Counted from the first letter of the stretch, positions 34,801 to 46,810 are shown. The stretch is 64,000 bases of DNA from Paraphysoderma sedebokerense (GCA_025602915.1 JAHLJZ010000038.1:1-64000); one strand, 5' to 3'. Notes: generated from the sequence alone by a model not told the origin. Made by a program: numbers and translations.

Positions 34801-35562
34801 CATGCGTCATGTCGCCGCTGGTTACGCGACTCTCAGTGTCCCTCCTTCCCCGGTGACTCAGCAGCCAGGATCTCCGGACATTGAACAACATGGCGAAGCT
34901 TCATTATCCGCTGGTGTTCATGGAGCTGGTGGCTCTGCTGGAAGCCCTTCCCCTAGTTCCAATCATGGTGAAGATATGCATTCCGACCATTTTGATTTTG
35001 GCGAAATTGTAATCCATCAAGTTATCCATACTATCGAGTTTTGTCTGGGTTGTATCTCCAATACCGCCAGTTACCTAAGATTGTGGGCTTTGAGTTTGGC
35101 TCATGCTCGTACGTCCTCCTCATTTTTTTCCACATCGCTTCTCTCCCTGAAACTGATTACTTGTATTTCCTGCGTGCAACGAAAACTAAAATAGAGTTGT
35201 CCGAAGTTCTCTGGGATATGACGCTCAACACCATTTTCTCAATGTCGCCGTCTATATTACCAGTTACAATTGCCATCGGATGGTACTTCTGGTTTGCTTT
35301 GACAATTGGTATTTTATTAATTATGGAAGGCTTGTCTGCCTTTTTGCATGCATTGAGGTTGCATTGGTAAGTGAATTTTGTCATTCCATTCCTATATTCA
35401 TAATATTCGCAGCTTGTATTCTTCGCTACTGGAATATGGATTTAACAACCAAACCTTTCCCCGAATTTTAGGGTTGAGTTTAACGGAAAGTTCTACGAAG
35501 GAAGTGGCAAGAAGTTTATGCCTTTCTCATTCCAACTTATAATTGAAGGGGTCACTGAATAG
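31826..35562 (+). CDS. VPH1: V-type proton ATPase subunit a (Vph1/Stv1)
   Basis: Thirteen exons: 31826-31957, 32285-32363, 32426-32658, 32729-32862, 32920-33223, 33296-33508, 33586-33876, 33956-34150, 34228-34308, 34377-34646, 34712-35108, 35195-35366, 35472-35562; 2592 nt, 863 residues, close to yeast Vph1 (840). This is the membrane subunit of the V0 sector that provides the proton half-channels. The N-terminal half is the cytosolic arm, starting [12 protein letters not shown] and containing [12 protein letters not shown] and the A-F-V-G-E-I-R-R motif. The C-terminal half has eight or so membrane helices, beginning V-M-F-G-D-F-G-H-G. The essential arginine lies in [14 protein letters not shown], whose last codon is split by intron 11. 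A glycine/serine-rich loop of ~50 residues before T-I-E-F-C is lineage-variable. Confidence 0.96.
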
Positions 35563-36062
35563 AACTGTGCCGGAATTCGATAAGTTTTGCCACTTGGGTC
35601 TGGTGCTTAAAATTGAAGAGATTGAAGGATAATGATGTGATTAGTGTGCGTGACGGGATATCAGTATATATACATAAAGCATAGTAAGGGGAAAAGATTG
35701 ATTTGAGTTCAATACAACTTGTTGTTACTAAAATTTAGCTGGAGCTTTACGACTGTGGGCTGTTTGATCTCCCATCGTTAGGCAACAGTTTCTTAACGCT
35801 ACAATGATTTTCTATTTCGTGCCGGCTGTATGTCCATTACTCTCTATTCAAAAGCAGCAACGTTTTTGGTGAATGCATATAATCAGGCCTGAAAGGCATA
35901 TCAATTATTTGAGCTAACGGTGTGACGCATTCATGTTCTGGTCATTGGAGTTGAACTTTGAAGTCTGAACGCGGTCATTTCCATAGCAACGCATTTGTTT
36001 ATCTGCCACCTCTAAACCCACCTGATGGTTCGTCATGATATTCAATATAACATATATTCGTG
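35563..36062. other. Intergenic region VPH1-POP1
   Basis: A 500-bp gap between plus-strand genes, holding the VPH1 3' UTR and the POP1 promoter. No further gene or structured element is recognised. Confidence 0.5.
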
Positions 36063-39000
36063 ATGGATAAGACTAATTTAAAGCGGCAGAGAACTGAAAC
36101 CGCTAATTCGTCAACGAGTGTATCAAACAGGAAAAAAGGTACTGTCGATTCTACTCTATTGGTGGAATGATACGGGATTTTACCTCCTCATGCATCGTCC
36201 TAATCAATCTTCCTGTTGTGTTGTGCTAACTTTTAATTCTGCTTTGATAGCACGAAAGGAAAAGCAACAAATTCAAGTGCAACCCTTGGTATCTTGTAAG
36301 TTATTCTGTCCGCGTTGTTCTAGTTATTAAGTGCTAGTTACAATTGAATTTGACCTTCCATTGATTGTCGATCTCGTTGCGGATTTACTGATTATTGGTG
36401 ATTTTAGCCGAAAATGGATCTAACTCCATTAGCATTGAAAAATTTGTGGAAGCAAGGTCATACGAAATACATGCTATGCAAAAGGCATTGCATACTGCAA
36501 AGTAAGAGAGATTCATCTTCTGAATCCATTGTTCCTCCAATATTTTAAGTATATTGATCATGCTTGCTAACGTGTGATATCATTAGAGAGTTAGCAAAAT
36601 CTAGAGCATTCCAAATGTTACCGCGACATATGAGGCGGCGGACGGCTAGCCATAATCCAAAGAGGGTTCCGCAACGTTTACGAGATCGGGCGGTCAAGGA
36701 GGTACGGTGATGTAATTATGTTGATTAAAGCGGGGTAGAAGGATGTTAATTATGTCGTGGCATTAAAGCTCGAGAAAGATCCCATTAATCCCAAGAAAAA
36801 ACCGCCTCGAAATCGGTATAAATGGAAAACGGACAAGAACAGAAAGCAAGAGTATCTTAAGCGCCAAAGTATGTATTCTGCAGATACTTCCAACTCACCA
36901 CTGCAGGATAGTCGACACTGACTGGTTGTTTCAATTATTTCGCCGAATAGCCAAAGTGAAATGGCTCGAAACTCACATCTGGCATGCTAAAAGATTTAAA
37001 ATGATCGAATCTTCAGGTTGCAAGATTGCCCTCCACTCCAACCAAAAGTCAGCAAGATCATTTTATCGCGCCTCCTCCCATCTCTCTACGATCCACGATG
37101 CGTCATACGAAACTTTAATCGAATTGTCAGGTTCTCAAAACAATATCGTAGCTGCGATGAAAGCGGTAACGGATCCTTTGACACCCGGAATTGGAAGTAA
37201 GCGATACATAGACGGAAAACGGACGGCTATGTTGATGACATATCAAAATGGGGAATATCCAGAAGGAATGATTGCCCCTGTTACATGTTTGTGGAAGCAA
37301 CGAGCTATAAGCACCGACACTGTGGAGGAAAATGACGCCCGCCAGTTGTGGATATGGATACATCCGTCTGCCGCAGCTATGTTGTTGTTTGAATTGGAAC
37401 AAACTATTACGACTTTAGAATTAGGACACTTAACAGTAAAGCCAATTGAAAACATGTTGAAGTTCGAATTAGGTGGACCAAGGTGTCATGCTCTCTTGCG
37501 AAGCGTCCTAAAAATTTGTGATGACAACGAGCAATCGAATTCCTTGAAACCTAAGAATCCAGATACTAGCGTAGATGTCTGGAAAAAACTTGAACTTTTG
37601 AGAGCGCCGACAGCGTTACCGTGTGGAATGGCGATTGCTCTTACAGTTTATGATCCGCGATTAAGGTATTTCAAAATTGCAAGGTGACTGTTCAATTTCC
37701 AATGCTAACTCATTTTTAACTAGTTTTCCCGACAAGATGCCTCCTCGAAGGACTCAGTCATCTGCCGAAGACGAAATATTGTTGATGAGCTTCCTATCGC
37801 AAGAACTGCCGAGCAATCTCGCAATTTCACAAGTATGGGATGAGCAAGTTCGTTCGCAAATAAAATTGGCAAGATTATCGGAGAAAGAATTAAATGATCG
37901 ACGATCGAAGGTATGTACAGATCAGCTTTTTTGGTAGTTAATTGTTGCTAATTCCGTTTCTGGTAAAGAACTTAGTACCAGGAACGAAATTGGCACCCAC
38001 TCCGCGAGATTCCAAAATACCAATTTTGTTGTTACAACGGTCACCGGCGGCAATAGGATTTGATATACCAAGTGGAAATAAAGATGTGGTCAGTGGTTGG
38101 GATATTATTTTACCAGCTGGATGGGGAATGGATTTTTGGAAATCTTTCGTGTACGCAGGTGCACGCGCTGGGGGTACTTGTCTACTAGTTTTGCGTTTGC
38201 AATATTTCTAAATCATTAACGGCATTCTTCTAGGAGTTGAAGAACGACACAATATGTATTTTGAATCTGGTATACCATGCTATCCTTTCGATTACCCTAC
38301 AACTCCTGGCAATACGGTATACACAGAAATAGTCGCTTCGGATGCCGAGTCCAAATGGAATCGCACTCCTCCTGCAAAACGAATCAATTATTCGAAACTG
38401 AGAGTTCAGTTTCCTTTTTCTCCTCCCTGGGAAATCCTCGTCAAGAGTTTATTTCGACTGGTCGAATCAATCAAAGAAAAGAATAAAACGCAATGGGACA
38501 AGAACGATCAGACCGAGAGTATTTTTCCCTGGGTTATTCATGGACGCCTGGTGACACGATATATTCAGGAATATCTTTACAAAGAGGACACGGCCAATAT
38601 TCCATACGCGACGTCGACGACATTTGATAAGATGTGCGATTACGTGTACGCGAAGATGAGACTGAAATTATTTCCAAGACCGCGAAAAGACACCGTGCCT
38701 GGCTTTTCGACCAACACCGGTTGTATCCAAGGTGTACCACGTCAATCTCTGCCTCGCACTACTTATGGCATGCCTTCAGTATCACCCTCTGTATCATCAT
38801 CAGCTATCGAGCAGCCCTTTATATCGCAACTCTCTCCTTCAAGACTTAGTGTTACAACTCCCCCGTCTTCACCCTTCCACTCTAGGACATCATCTAAATC
38901 ACAGTTTGACAAACCGCCATTCGAGCTAGCCTTAATACCGATTCGACTGATTTTACTCGCACGCGGTAGTCCGAAGGAGAACGCCATGGTTTACTTCATT

Positions 39001-39529
39001 GAAGACGAAGAAGAATATGGAAAGTATGCAGACATGATACAAAAAGGACAAAAAAGGTGGCGCGAGGATCAAGCTCTTAAAATGATGAACGACAGTCATG
39101 AACCAGTAATAGAAAGCGAAGACGACGAAGATCAATATACAGATAAATTGGGTGAGAGAATTGAAGACAACGAGGAACTTATTAATGTATGTTCGTCCTG
39201 TCCGCTTCTTCCATTTTCTGTACAACTTAATCTTTGTACCATTAGATTCCTCCGCAGCGTACCGTTATTGGGTACACCACTTCAAGTCATTATAGTTTTA
39301 GCCGAGGTAAAGGACAATGCATTGCATATTGCTCCCTCATTGGGTTGACGCGGGCACTTGTAAATAGGTATCCTTCAATCTCAACATCCTCTTTTCTTGA
39401 ACGATTGTGACTCATACCTGCTTTTGCATTATTACTTACAGTCGGAACCGAAAGGTGAAAAATATTGTTTTGGTCCGCGGAACAAGCACTCAGATCGCAA
39501 GACCAGCTTTAGTTGAATTTTTATGTTGA
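36063..39529 (+). CDS. POP1: RNase P/RNase MRP protein subunit POP1
   Basis: Eleven exons: 36063-36138, 36251-36295, 36408-36501, 36587-36701, 36769-36868, 36951-37665, 37724-37910, 37969-38173, 38234-39186, 39246-39367, 39442-39529; 2700 nt, 899 residues. Pop1 is the largest protein of nuclear RNase P and RNase MRP and scaffolds the catalytic RNA. Recognisable motifs are F-V-E-A-R-S-Y-E-I near the N-terminus, R-R-R-T-A-S-H-N-P-K-R-V-P with L-R-D-R-A, and W-L-E-T-H-I-W-H-A-K-R-F-K-M. The conserved POPLD region follows, with G-W-D-I-I-L-P-A-G-W-G and F-W-K-S-F-V-Y-A-G-A-R-A-G-G. The C-terminal domain has G-Y-T-T-S-S-H-Y-S-F-S-R-G-K-G. A serine-rich, presumably disordered insertion lies at about residues 590-680. 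The N-terminal exons are short (45-115 nt), but the frame closes exactly. Confidence 0.93.
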
Positions 39530-39876
39530 AGGTTGATTATGTACTATATATGAAAATTTGTTGTAACCTTGTTTCTGTGGGCACTGCATGTTAGAACAAT
39601 TCAATAGCAGTTATAGCTTGTTATTTGCTCCACCGCCAATACTGCAAATTTTATATCTAGAATCGTCAGAGCTCTCGTATCTGTCAACCCGAGGCGTGCT
39701 CGAGAACTGCTCGAGACCCTGTGGTTATTGTGCGAGAACGATTGTGCAAGTTTTTACTCCTCACCCAAAGCCGACAACATCAACCCAAGCTTTGATGTAC
39801 AAATAACCGCTTTGACAATTCTCTGGCAGGAATATTTTGTGATAATTCAAATTCATTCTAATTGAGTGTATAGCTA
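39530..39876. other. Intergenic region POP1-LRR gene
   Basis: A 347-bp gap between plus-strand genes. No gene, tRNA or repeat is recognised. Confidence 0.5.
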
Positions 39877-41763
39877 ATGGAATTCGTCACGCATCTACAG
39901 TCTTTGCCCAACTCTACAGCCTCTGATGTAACTGCAAAACCCAACAGCACAGCAGCAACAGCTTGCGGTATAGTCTTCTACAAGTCTTCATGTACAAAAG
40001 ATATTTATGCGACGATATGTACAACATACAATACTACGAATTCAGCGAATTCACCTTCCCATCTCATTCACATTTCTTCTAAACGAATATTTTTAACAAC
40101 TTCTTATTCTCCGTATGGTGCCACTATTGAACTTGACCTTTCTCATTCAAACCCTCCTATTTCTCTCCTTTCTTTCCCACCTACATACCATCAATTTTTT
40201 GCGTCCCTTAATTTAACTCACCTGCATTTGAACAATAATAATCTCAGCGTCTTTCCAAATTCTATCACGTTTCTCCATAACTTATTGGAACTAAACCTGT
40301 CTTTCAATTCTTTGAAGCTCCTTCCAACAACTATCGGTTCTTTGAAAAAGTTGAAAGAACTTCATTTAGTTGGGAACCAATTGGAAGAGCTCCCTGGCGT
40401 TCCTGGTCTCGGTGAGTGTCGTGAGTTAAAAGTTATCGACGTTTCAAGAAATAACTTAAAATGGGTCCCTGGGGAACTAAAGAATTGCGAAGTTTTAAGA
40501 AGCCTATGGGTTGACGGAAATTCGTTTGATGAGTTATTGGGAACTCAAAAACAGTTCAATTCGAACACTGGGAACAAGGATGGTACCAATACCCGTGCAG
40601 GTAGTGAAACTGATTCTTCGCCGAAACAGGCAATGCAAAGTTTGAAAGATATGTGCATACAAGTTGCAGCGAGACATATGAAGAAGAATGGTTTGCATGT
40701 TTACTGCCATCATGCGAATTCTGATATATGCGTCGCTTCCCCGACAACCAGCCCTGCGACCCCCGAAGCTTTAAGCAAGGATGAGAGACGAATCCTCCAC
40801 CGGTTGAGGAAGCAACTAGTAGATATAGTTGGATACAGTCACCCAAATTTGCCTGACGCTGAGAACTTAATGTTCAAGATATTAACCGAGAATGAAGAAA
40901 TTGATTTTACCGAATTATCGATCACTCTAGCCACTATGAATGGTTTAAGTGATTCTTACAGCAACCAGAAAAACAGTGAAGACATCAGGAAAATAGTGAG
41001 CAGCGTTGATCAAGATTCCTCGGAAGTCGATAAAAAATTCGCTGAGGTCGTTTGGAGAAAAGTGAAAAATGGAGAGATTGAAAGTATGCTGAGGCTGTGG
41101 AAAGTAACTGGTAAAGTCATCGTTGTTGAAGGGGATATTAAAAATGGTAATAATGATACCTCTCCAATTTCGGACTGGTTGATGAACCAAAACACAAATT
41201 CTCCTTCTCCTCCGTTATCTACTGCTTCTGCGAACGCCGGTTTGCGTTCTGCTTCTTCATTCGATTCGCCGTCGAAGTTGTCCATTGATATCAAACTCGC
41301 GAATCAGTTATCAGTTCCTTTCGCACCACCTACACCGAAATCAGCAAAGTCCACTGTGTCCGCAATTTCGAACGCTACAACTACTTCTTTCCAATTCTCC
41401 ATGAATTCCCCACTTTCCATTTACTCAACCCCGACCCCTTCAACGCCCTCTCCCCCATCAGCATTTTCTACATACTGTATTCTACAAATCCTTCCACCTG
41501 TCCATCTCCTCCGCTTACTTGTTTCCACAAGATCGTGTTCCGTATGTGAGGAAGGAGTTTATGGATTTCCAGGTATTCTAGTTAGCAGAATTCAAAAGGT
41601 TGCGGAGAGCATTGTTCCTGTCGGCTGGTTAGTCTGTAGCATAGAATGCCGAGATAAGCTGAACGTGATGTTGGATGGAAAGCCGAACGGCAATAGGAAG
41701 ATAGAAAAGGTGTCGAGGGTAGCTAGCGGCAGTATCAAAAGATCGCGAAGTAGAACAATGTAG
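39877..41763 (+). CDS. Leucine-rich repeat protein with C-terminal cysteine motif
   Basis: A single open frame of 628 residues. Four to five typical LRRs lie at about residues 110-215 (L-T-H-L-H-L-N-N-N-N-L-S-V-F-P, L-L-E-L-N-L-S-F-N-S-L, L-K-E-L-H-L-V-G-N-Q-L, L-K-V-I-D-V-S-R-N-N-L). The middle is Ser/Thr-rich with a helical stretch. Near the end comes C-S-V-C-x(n)-V-G-W-L-V-C-S-I-E-C, which could bind zinc and recalls the cysteine tails of LRRC28/LRRC58-type proteins, although I am not certain of orthology. Such proteins are usually adaptors; no enzymatic motif is present. A coding-like segment downstream (41869-42063) is in the same frame, so a spliced C-terminal extension is possible. Confidence 0.75.
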   Translation: MEFVTHLQSLPNSTASDVTAKPNSTAATACGIVFYKSSCTKDIYATICTTYNTTNSANSPSHLIHISSKRIFLTTSYSPYGATIELDLSHSNPPISLLSFPPTYHQFFASLNLTHLHLNNNNLSVFPNSITFLHNLLELNLSFNSLKLLPTTIGSLKKLKELHLVGNQLEELPGVPGLGECRELKVIDVSRNNLKWVPGELKNCEVLRSLWVDGNSFDELLGTQKQFNSNTGNKDGTNTRAGSETDSSPKQAMQSLKDMCIQVAARHMKKNGLHVYCHHANSDICVASPTTSPATPEALSKDERRILHRLRKQLVDIVGYSHPNLPDAENLMFKILTENEEIDFTELSITLATMNGLSDSYSNQKNSEDIRKIVSSVDQDSSEVDKKFAEVVWRKVKNGEIESMLRLWKVTGKVIVVEGDIKNGNNDTSPISDWLMNQNTNSPSPPLSTASANAGLRSASSFDSPSKLSIDIKLANQLSVPFAPPTPKSAKSTVSAISNATTTSFQFSMNSPLSIYSTPTPSTPSPPSAFSTYCILQILPPVHLLRLLVSTRSCSVCEEGVYGFPGILVSRIQKVAESIVPVGWLVCSIECRDKLNVMLDGKPNGNRKIEKVSRVASGSIKRSRSRTM

Positions 41764-42063
41764 AGATGTAGATGTAGAAAGCATTTGAACAGATTGTACT
41801 ATTTCTCTCATTGGCATCCCTTGCTGAATATAGTGCGATTTTGCTTCTCAAATCATGTTCAGAAATATCCATCTTACCGTGATTCAGTTGTGAACTGGTT
41901 CACACGTTCACAGCGTGAGAGTTTAGCCTCAGTCCCGGCCGTCGTAACGCAAAGAGCAGAGGAACTCATTCATCAAATTATCGACGATAGAATCCTCACG
42001 GCTGGAGCATCGGAAGAGCTGATTCGACTGCGTACGACACACCTGCCGTCTTCTATCTCTACA
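41764..42063. other. Short gap with a coding-like segment between the LRR and HDAC genes
   Basis: A 300-bp gap. From an acceptor-like TGTTCAG at about 41862-41868 to 42063 the plus strand is open in the same frame as both flanking genes. Its composition looks proteinaceous (for example K-Y-P-S-Y-R-D-S-V-V-N-W-F and Q-R-A-E-E-L-I-H-Q-I-I-D-D). It may be a spliced terminal exon of the LRR gene, an N-terminal extension of the deac­etylase, or a 5' UTR that happens to be open. Confidence 0.4.
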
Positions 42064-44770
42064 ATGTCATCACTACCCCACTCCAAGTCCAGGGTTTCAT
42101 ACTTCTATGATTGTGCGTTGTTTTCACCTCTATTAGAAGGACTCTTTGGTCTGTGCGGAATCAGTACGAATAGTTCAGGCAATTAACACTAAATTGTTTT
42201 AATCTTACCATGTATGTGCTGCGATAACTTGTGCCGATTCGACGTGGCTCTGGTGCACAGCGAATATTGGATTTTATCATTATGCAACACGTTTGTGTTT
42301 TTTCCTTTTTCTCCACGTCCTTATCCCTAGTTCAACCGTCGTTACCGTTTTGTTGCTTGGACAACGTTGGAGATCGGTGGCTGGATGGGTTCCATATCCG
42401 GGCAGTAATTGTAGAATGAGCCGCCACAATTTTGGCCTCTGGTTACAGTCCTGATTGAACTAGTTTGACACTTGGGAAGATGATTAAAGATGGCGACATA
42501 CAGTAGCGCCAGTATTCATACAGTTTTACTAACTCTTCCTGAATATTTCCGGGATTTTCTAAATAATGGATAATGAAATTGTCATTCGACTCCCGATTCA
42601 TAGTACATCCAATGAAACCCCATCGTATTCGTATGACGAATAGTCTAGTAGTCAATTACGGCCTTTACAAGCATTTAGATGTTTACGTATCCTTTTGTCC
42701 AAATCCTCTGAGATTTTCTGTCACTTTCTGCAAGCTCTATCCCTTAATTTTGATTCTCACCTCTCAAAATGAACCTCTTTCGAATTTACTTGTCGATTGC
42801 CTGTCTTGTAGAAACCCACCCCCGCCACAGCACTTGAGATGACAAAATTCCATTCAGACGATTACATCGGTTTCCTGCAACGGGTTAGTCCTACATCAGC
42901 GGTGTCGGAGTCCGAGAAAAAGAGATGTGAGTACAAGTTTGCTGATGACACTTGTGCAGTCCCATTGGGCCTTACCGATCAATTGAAATTAGTCAACTTA
43001 GGAGATGATTGCCCGATATTCGACGGCTTGTTCGAATTCTGTTCATTTTCTGCCGGCGGATCTATAGACGGCGCTGCGAAATTAAACCAAGGCGATTCCG
43101 ATATTGCTATTAATTGGGGTGGCGGCCTTCATCATGCGAAGAAGATGGAAGCATCTGGATTCTGTTATGTGAATGACATTGTGCTTGGAATTTTGGAGTT
43201 ATTAAGGTTTCTACTTACATTTCTTCTTCATTTTCGTCGATAAAAGTTGTGGTACTAACGAATAGAACTTTCTTCCGGAATTCAGGTATCATCAACGAGT
43301 GCTGTATATTGATTGCGATGTGCATCACGGTGACGGTGTCGAAGAAGCATTCTTTACCACCGATCGTGTCATGACTGCATCATTCCACAAATTTGGCAAA
43401 TTTTTCCCTGGTACAGGTGATTTAACCGTACGTTTTATATGCTTTCCATTTCATTGATAGACTACTTTTCATTGCCTTTGCTCACGTTTCATCTGCTCGC
43501 ACTTCAGGACGTTGGAGTTGGCAAAGGAAAATACTATTCTGTGAATGTACCATTGAATTCTGGAATCGATGACGATTCATACCATAGTGTGTTTCAACCG
43601 GTGCGTGTAATCCGATTTCACATTATCATGGTTCAGAGAAATAACATTCAATCGGTCTCTGTCTTGTCGAATGCAGGTGATAGAACATATAATGAACTGG
43701 TACAGGCCTGGGGCTGTGGTTCTTCAGCTTGGTGCCGACTCTTTATCTGGAGATCGCCTTGGAAGTTTTAATTTATCTATGAAAGGTTATTTTAGCTTTT
43801 TTTTTCACATGACGAAAGGCTCACTTTATTGTGTATGTTAAAGGTCATGCTCGATGCGTTTCGTTCTTGAAAAAATTCAACGTTCCGATTCTTATGCTTG
43901 GTGGTGGCGGTTATACGATACGTAATGTGGCTCGGGCATGGACTTATGAAACAGCGCTAGCAGTTGGAGTCGAGTTACCCGAAGAACTCCCGTATAATGA
44001 ATATTTAGAGTATTTTGGACCGGAGTATAAACTTGATGTACGTATTCTCCTTGGCAACTGCGTTCTCATTTCTTTTTCGACCCTCGCTCCTCCGAGCTGG
44101 TATTAACTCGAATAACTAAAATTAGGTACCGTCGAATAACATGACCAACTTGAATCCCCGACCACAGCTGGAAAAACTGACAGCAAAGATAATAGACAAT
44201 CTGAGGCATTTGCCGTTTGCTCCTAGTGTACAAATGCAAGGTGTGATAACCGTCTTCACAAACTTCTTTATGACCTAAGATCGCCTTTTCGCGATCTGGC
44301 TATACTTGTCAGCTTGACCCTGACATTGTCGATTGATTGTTTGTAGAGATTCCCAATGAACTTAAATCATCCCTGGAGGAAGACTGGATGGACGAGGCAA
44401 TGGACGATCGTGTGTTCGGTTCGTTAATTCCATATTCATTTCATCACCTCTATTCCGAGGCCCTAACCCCAGATATCCACTAGCCCATCCGGTTCCCAAG
44501 AACGCGCCATCGCGCGATATAAGTCACAGCCACCCCAATGCCCACGGCTTCAATACCCGACGTCGAGTAAACTCAAATACACAAGTTGTTAACACTTACA
44601 ATTCTTCGTCGTACCGAGGGGTTAAACAGGAATTTCCTGACGATGTTGGAAGAAGAGAAAGGGCTGTAAGGAATATCAGTGGATTTCAGGGGGGACACGG
44701 ACCTGGAGGGTTTGGAAGTAGCACCAGTGCGAGTGAAAGTTTGGGTGCATTAGTCAAGAGGACTGATTAA
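42064..44770 (+). CDS. Class I histone deacetylase (Rpd3/HDAC1-3 type)
   Basis: Twelve exons: 42064-42112, 42261-42290, 42604-42686, 42812-42926, 42993-43206, 43286-43427, 43508-43600, 43677-43785, 43844-44037, 44126-44240, 44347-44418, 44484-44770; 1503 nt, 500 residues. Zn-dependent lysine deacetylase of Rpd3-like corepressor complexes. Motifs in order: [38 protein letters not shown], the catalytic G-G-L-H-H-A-K-K (His139-His140), [26 protein letters not shown] and [12 protein letters not shown]. The basic C-terminal tail is poorly conserved. The intron at 42927-42992 is 66 nt and lacks stops, but removing it restores the canonical spacing before G-D-D-C-P. The 30-nt second exon encodes G-F-Y-H-Y, so the start-proximal region depends on two small exons. 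An in-frame upstream ATG at 41785 would add 93 residues; I prefer 42064. Confidence 0.9.
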
Positions 44771-45283
44771 ATTTTGGCGCTTAGGTGGCAGTGAGTGTAC
44801 ATGTTACTTAGTCATTGCGAATTGGTTACTATCTCCCAAAACCTCTTTCCCTCTTGTCGGAGAAGTAGACTGAGGGGAAAATGTCGTGGACATAACACTG
44901 AACTATTTGAATCTAATGTAAATGAATTGAATATGAATGGTTCTTTGTGCTGTTTTGAGTGAGAGCCGCCTTGTGTGTACGAAGTAAGAGAAGTAAATAA
45001 TATGTAAACAGTAGTTACAATTTCCTATCATGCAAGCAAGAAATTTACAAATAGAAAAAAATAAACCCGTTTATTCTCTTGTATCAACTAAATTTTTCGG
45101 CCTCTATTTTACTACAAAAATGCTATTTGGATTCGCAGTCAAATGAGCGCGAGTTTATTGTTTCGAGAAATTTCGGCCACATTCGGTTCCTTAGAACAAC
45201 AGTATATTTCCTCCTACATCTTACGAGGCATCACCCTGCTAAAGCCGTTCCTTTATCATATTGCAAACTGTAATCTTGCACCC
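44771..45283. other. Intergenic region HDAC-AHA1
   Basis: A 513-bp gap between plus-strand genes. AAAAAAATAAA near 45054-45064 could be a polyadenylation signal for the deacetylase. No gene is recognised. Confidence 0.45.
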
Positions 45284-46810
45284 ATGGCAGCTGAAGATCG
45301 TATGTCCCTCCTTCCTTTTCTTCCGCCTATTCACAATCCGTTTGACAATCCTGAGGTCTTGCACCTCGCTTGTCCAAAAATCAGAACTGACTTCTCTTCT
45401 TTTGCCTTCATACCAACCTCTCGCCTCTCTCAACATCGACGATAATTAGCAAACTGGAAGAATGTTGGAAACTGGCACTGGCGAGAAAAAAATTGTATGC
45501 CATGGGCCAAAGATTACATGAATCAACATTTACCCAATATCACCACCAAATCTGGTGATGTAGAAGTTAAAATCACCAGCGTAGATTCTGTTGATGGAGA
45601 TGCTATTTTAAGTGTCAGAAAGGTAATGCGACTTTTCCAGAGATTCTTATATTGATCAATTATGTTGCGTTGGGATTTGATTAACTGTTTTGTCTTCGTG
45701 ATCCTAGGGTAAACTCATTACGATCTTCGATTTACAGTTGAAATTAAAGTGGTCTGGTAATGGCTGTTTTGCAGGTGCTAAATTCATATAGCAACTAGCT
45801 TGTTAAATTATCTTCCTTTCATATACAGGACAATGTGAACCTAGTATTACGGCCACTGGGTCCATCCATATTCCTGAAATTGCGCATGACACTGACCCGG
45901 ACGATATTGTCTTCGATATCACGGTCGATGATGAAAGTGGACTGAAAGATAAAATTAAACAAGTCGTTCGAAAACAGTTGTCACAGGATGTCAAGAAAGT
46001 TTTGTTGAAGTTTGGCAAGGACCTTGTGGAAGGTATTTGAGGATTCTATGATCCTTATAATTCGAGCACGTCCCTACATGGCGGGATTTTAATTTTATAA
46101 TGTTTCTTACTCTGTTTAGCCAACTCAACGGATGTATACATTGAAAATGCCACGAAATCAGTTCACCTTCCGCGAGCCTCTCTAGAAGAGCGACGTCTGG
46201 ACGCATCTTCCGCACGAGAGACCGCCAGTGCTCCAACACAAACACCGGTCCCAGTGTCTGCCCCAAAACCTGCTAGTGCTCCTGCTCCATCTCCCGCTAC
46301 CACTTCGTCAGTTAAACCAAAAGTCGGCGGCTCAAGCAAAACCGTGAAAACGACAGAACTCAAAAACACGGTTGAATTCGTCGCGCCACCGTCCGATGTT
46401 TTCGGGGCTCTTACAAATCCTCAGTCAGTGCGCATTTGGTCAGAAGGCGGTATGGTGGAAGGGCAAGAAAATGGCAAAATCGATTTGTTCAAGGGCATGG
46501 TTACCGGATCCATTGAGAAGTTAGATCAAAACACCCATATGTTGGTGATGAAATGGCGATTGAAGGATTGGCCTGCTGGTGGGTGGAATCGATTCTTCTA
46601 TCTCCTGTTCGTTACATGATGTTAAACCTTTCCATATTTGCAGATCACTACTCAACCGTCACCATCACTTTAACACCCACTTCATCATCTACTGTCCTCA
46701 ACTTCAAGCAAACTGGTGTTCCGTCTGCGGACGCTGAAAAGACGAAATCAGTATGGAATGATTGGTATTGGAGAAGGATAAAGGGCGTATACGGTTGGGG
46801 TGGGTTTTAG
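45284..46810 (+). CDS. AHA1: Activator of Hsp90 ATPase (AHA1/AHSA1)
   Basis: Six exons: 45284-45299, 45450-45622, 45708-45756, 45829-46032, 46120-46578, 46644-46810; 1068 nt, 355 residues, like yeast Aha1 (350). The co-chaperone binds Hsp90 and stimulates its ATPase. The first coding exon is 16 nt (M-A-A-E-D) and joins to N-W-K-N-V-G-N-W-H-W, the conserved N-terminal signature; P-W-A-K-D-Y follows. The N-terminal Aha1 domain runs to about residue 150. A Pro/Ala/Ser-rich linker follows, then the C-terminal AHSA1/START-like domain with K-N-T-V-E-F, P-P-S-D-V-F-G-A-L-T-N-P and K-M-K-like beta strands ending in a W-x-x-Y-Y/W-Y-W motif. Cytosolic. Confidence 0.93.
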
